Source: an uncultured Bacteroidales bacterium (lineage in GTDB: Bacteria > Bacteroidota > Bacteroidia > Bacteroidales > Paludibacteraceae). From it: 64,000 nucleotides of DNA. Position numbers and translations under genes: made by a program. Positions 62,771 through 64,000 of this stretch are shown in pieces. Numbering within the stretch: position 1 is the first letter of the stretch; each line of letters begins with the position of its first letter. Below the pieces are notes generated by a model. The model did no database searches, was not told where the DNA came from, and was given only the letters and a program-made list of their open reading frames with translations. The DNA is taken from contig CAMJJT010000001.1 in the NCBI GenBank assembly GCA_946406195.1, forward strand, positions 124,001 through 188,000. The letters run 5' to 3'.

Positions 62771-64000
62771 TATTCCCAACCCTCAAATACCTCTGGTCCG
62801 TATATATTATCCTCCTTGGCATCGTGAAGCGGTGCCCATAACTGCGCAAAGAACGGGTTCTGCTTCGCTACGCGGTCCCAATGCCACGGCACTTGTTTCT
62901 CTTTCGGTTCACTCGGGTACGGATACGGCATGTCGTACGGAGACCAGTGTCCGCCGAGCAGAACCAGCCTGCGTCCGGCTTTGAACGTATTGCCATTTGC
63001 ATCCTGCCACATGTCGTTACCGAGGTACTTACCGCCGCGGAAAGCCGCTGCCTTGTTCAACTCCTCGTCAGTCAGCGTCTCCACATCCTTGCTCTCGTCA
63101 TAGCCATGATCCAGCAGAACAGGCGTCTCGCTATTATGGCTCACATCAAAATGCTCCCAATCCGGGATTGCTTGGTAAGCCTCCATCGAACCGTAATAGG
63201 CGTTGATACGCTTGGTGACATTGTTCTTAATCCACCACTGAGTACCATGCTCTTTGCTGTTTGCCATGAACCACATTGCCGCTTTGACGCAATGCGGGAA
63301 GAGTTTGGCAATGCGGGTCTTGGCGGCGAACTTGATTCCCGCCGGCAGCGATTTAGCTTTTGCCATCTGCGCGAAATATTCCTTCACCGGCACGTTCGCA
63401 CGGAAATGCAAATACTCCTCTAATTTATCGCCGTCTATATACCACATTCCGTGGAAATTACGGGTAGTGAACCAATTGGCATTGAAGATCTGTTCGGGTT
63501 TGGGGCAACCGATACAATCGAGCAACAAACACTCGAACTCATAATTGCTGAGCCGGTACTCTGCGCCGGAACCGATATTATAATAGTTCCGCCAGAAATC
63601 AGCAGGCACTTCCGGCCGGCATACCCTTTCCAACAAACGACCGCTGTCCTCCACTGTTGCCCATTCCAACACGCCGCGAATCGGCACATGGAACATAATC
63701 GGGTCATAGTTCTTGAGAATCGCCGGATAGAGAATACCGGACTGACGAAGCGAAACCCATGTCTTGATTCCCGAATCGGTAATGATCCGTTCAGCCAGGG
63801 CTTTGGTCAGACCGTAATGGTCGTACGCCGAGACACAAATCGGGTCGCCGGCACGTCCCCAATGAAGCGGTTCGCGACGATCTCCCATCTGAGCCACCGA
63901 ACCGATATAAACCACTTTGGGTTGCTGCTCTTCGGGTTGCGCAAGAACGGCCTTGGTGATGTTCTCAGCTGCGGTGATATTCGTCCGCAAAGTCGCTTTC
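62770..64000 (-). CDS. NAD-dependent epimerase/dehydratase family protein (5' truncated by window edge)
   Basis: Extended short-chain dehydrogenase. The visible part (about 410 residues, open to the window end with KATL before the track's TTG) starts after the Rossmann GxxGxxG, so the N-terminal about 80 residues are outside. Seen: KVVYIGSVAQMGDRREP, catalytic SAYDHYGLTKALAERI (YxxxK), WVSLRQSGILYP, YYNIGSGAEYRLSNYEFE. The C-terminal 200 residues after the core (NSKEHGTQWWIKNNVTKRINAYYGS..., GRRLVLLGGHWSPYDMPYPYPSEPKEKQVPWHWD) are unusual for the family and Trp/Tyr-rich. Substrate unknown. Co-transcribed with the helicase gene (TAATG). Confidence 0.85.
   Translation of the reverse strand, partial: KATLRTNITAAENITKAVLAQPEEQQPKVVYIGSVAQMGDRREPLHWGRAGDPICVSAYDHYGLTKALAERIITDSGIKTWVSLRQSGILYPAILKNYDPIMFHVPIRGVLEWATVEDSGRLLERVCRPEVPADFWRNYYNIGSGAEYRLSNYEFECLLLDCIGCPKPEQIFNANWFTTRNFHGMWYIDGDKLEEYLHFRANVPVKEYFAQMAKAKSLPAGIKFAAKTRIAKLFPHCVKAAMWFMANSKEHGTQWWIKNNVTKRINAYYGSMEAYQAIPDWEHFDVSHNSETPVLLDHGYDESKDVETLTDEELNKAAAFRGGKYLGNDMWQDANGNTFKAGRRLVLLGGHWSPYDMPYPYPSEPKEKQVPWHWDRVAKQNPFFAQLWAPLHDAKEDNIYGPEVFEGWE

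Overview
The window comes from a member of the Bacteroidota, almost certainly order Bacteroidales. The support is: promoters of the TAnnTTTG type, A-rich start regions without Shine-Dalgarno sequences, a type IX secretion protein (PorZ-like), the DUF6089-uppS-bamA-ompH-ompH order, HD-lpxD-lpxC-lpxA-glnS, DUF6150, DUF4954 and a TGS-type uridine kinase. I cannot place it below order. It is a compact chromosome with many ATGA or longer overlaps and no transposase, integrase, prophage or CRISPR array.

Layout. 1-5500 is the least ordinary part: the 3' end of sufB, a broken toxin-antitoxin pair, tRNA-Ala(GGC), a long imperfect inverted repeat, a small-membrane-protein/secreted-protein/InlB-repeat cluster, a frameshifted lipoprotein, an array of perfect hairpins and a long-leader orphan gene. 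5567-12333 holds murI and dnaN on divergent promoters, a DUF4954 protein, RNase Z, RadA and a DUF6150 protein. 12539-17657 is the outer-membrane biogenesis operon. 17682-25433 holds an MFS carrier, murF, a coiled-coil protein, rpsO, hflX, hpt and a phosphohexomutase. 25411-28472 (minus) is sua5, a sugar transferase, a radical SAM protein and xseB. 28848-37222 holds a lipoprotein-type PLP decarboxylase, a YtxH/holin-III pair, an NTP pyrophosphatase, a double-length PorZ and a phosphoethanolamine transferase. 37219-45567 (minus) holds folE, a SPOR protein, uridine kinase, kdsA, two repeat proteins (one with a GH16-like lectin fold), a LOG protein and gyrB. 45570-46290 is a repeat-rich gap with a dead InlB fragment. 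46292-51038 holds a small orphan, an OmpA-family protein, a secreted partner and aroB. 51015-60088 (minus) holds a secreted OB-fold protein, phoH, a nuclease-like protein, glnS and the lipid A genes. 60241-64000 holds tRNA-Leu joined to an rRNA methyltransferase gene, a DEAD-box helicase and a truncated epimerase gene.

How the genes work together. Most encode housekeeping for the envelope: BamA and two Skp-like chaperones, LpxA/C/D and KdsA for lipid A-KDO, a phosphoethanolamine transferase for its charge, MurI/MurF/UppS for peptidoglycan and lipid carrier, a sugar transferase, and PorZ for type IX secretion and A-LPS attachment.

The most interesting signals are in the DNA itself. (1) Thirteen promoters share an extended -33 element close to TTTGCATATGTC, starting exactly 24 bp before TAnnTTTG; three of them embed the -7 box in a dyad whose arms co-vary. 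(2) Tandem 7-bp repeats (AATTNNN, ATTACGA, ATCAGAA, AAATGGT, TTCTCCC) sit at gene junctions and also in frame inside conserved genes (murF, rdgB, aroB and others). (3) GC-rich palindromes are inserted in frame in murI, hflX and gyrB. Gene-level surprises are the lipoprotein PLP decarboxylase, the tandem-duplicated PorZ, a helicase tail encoded antisense to a methyltransferase, and a tRNA whose 3' end lies one base before a start codon. All family names come from reading the translations; no search was run.
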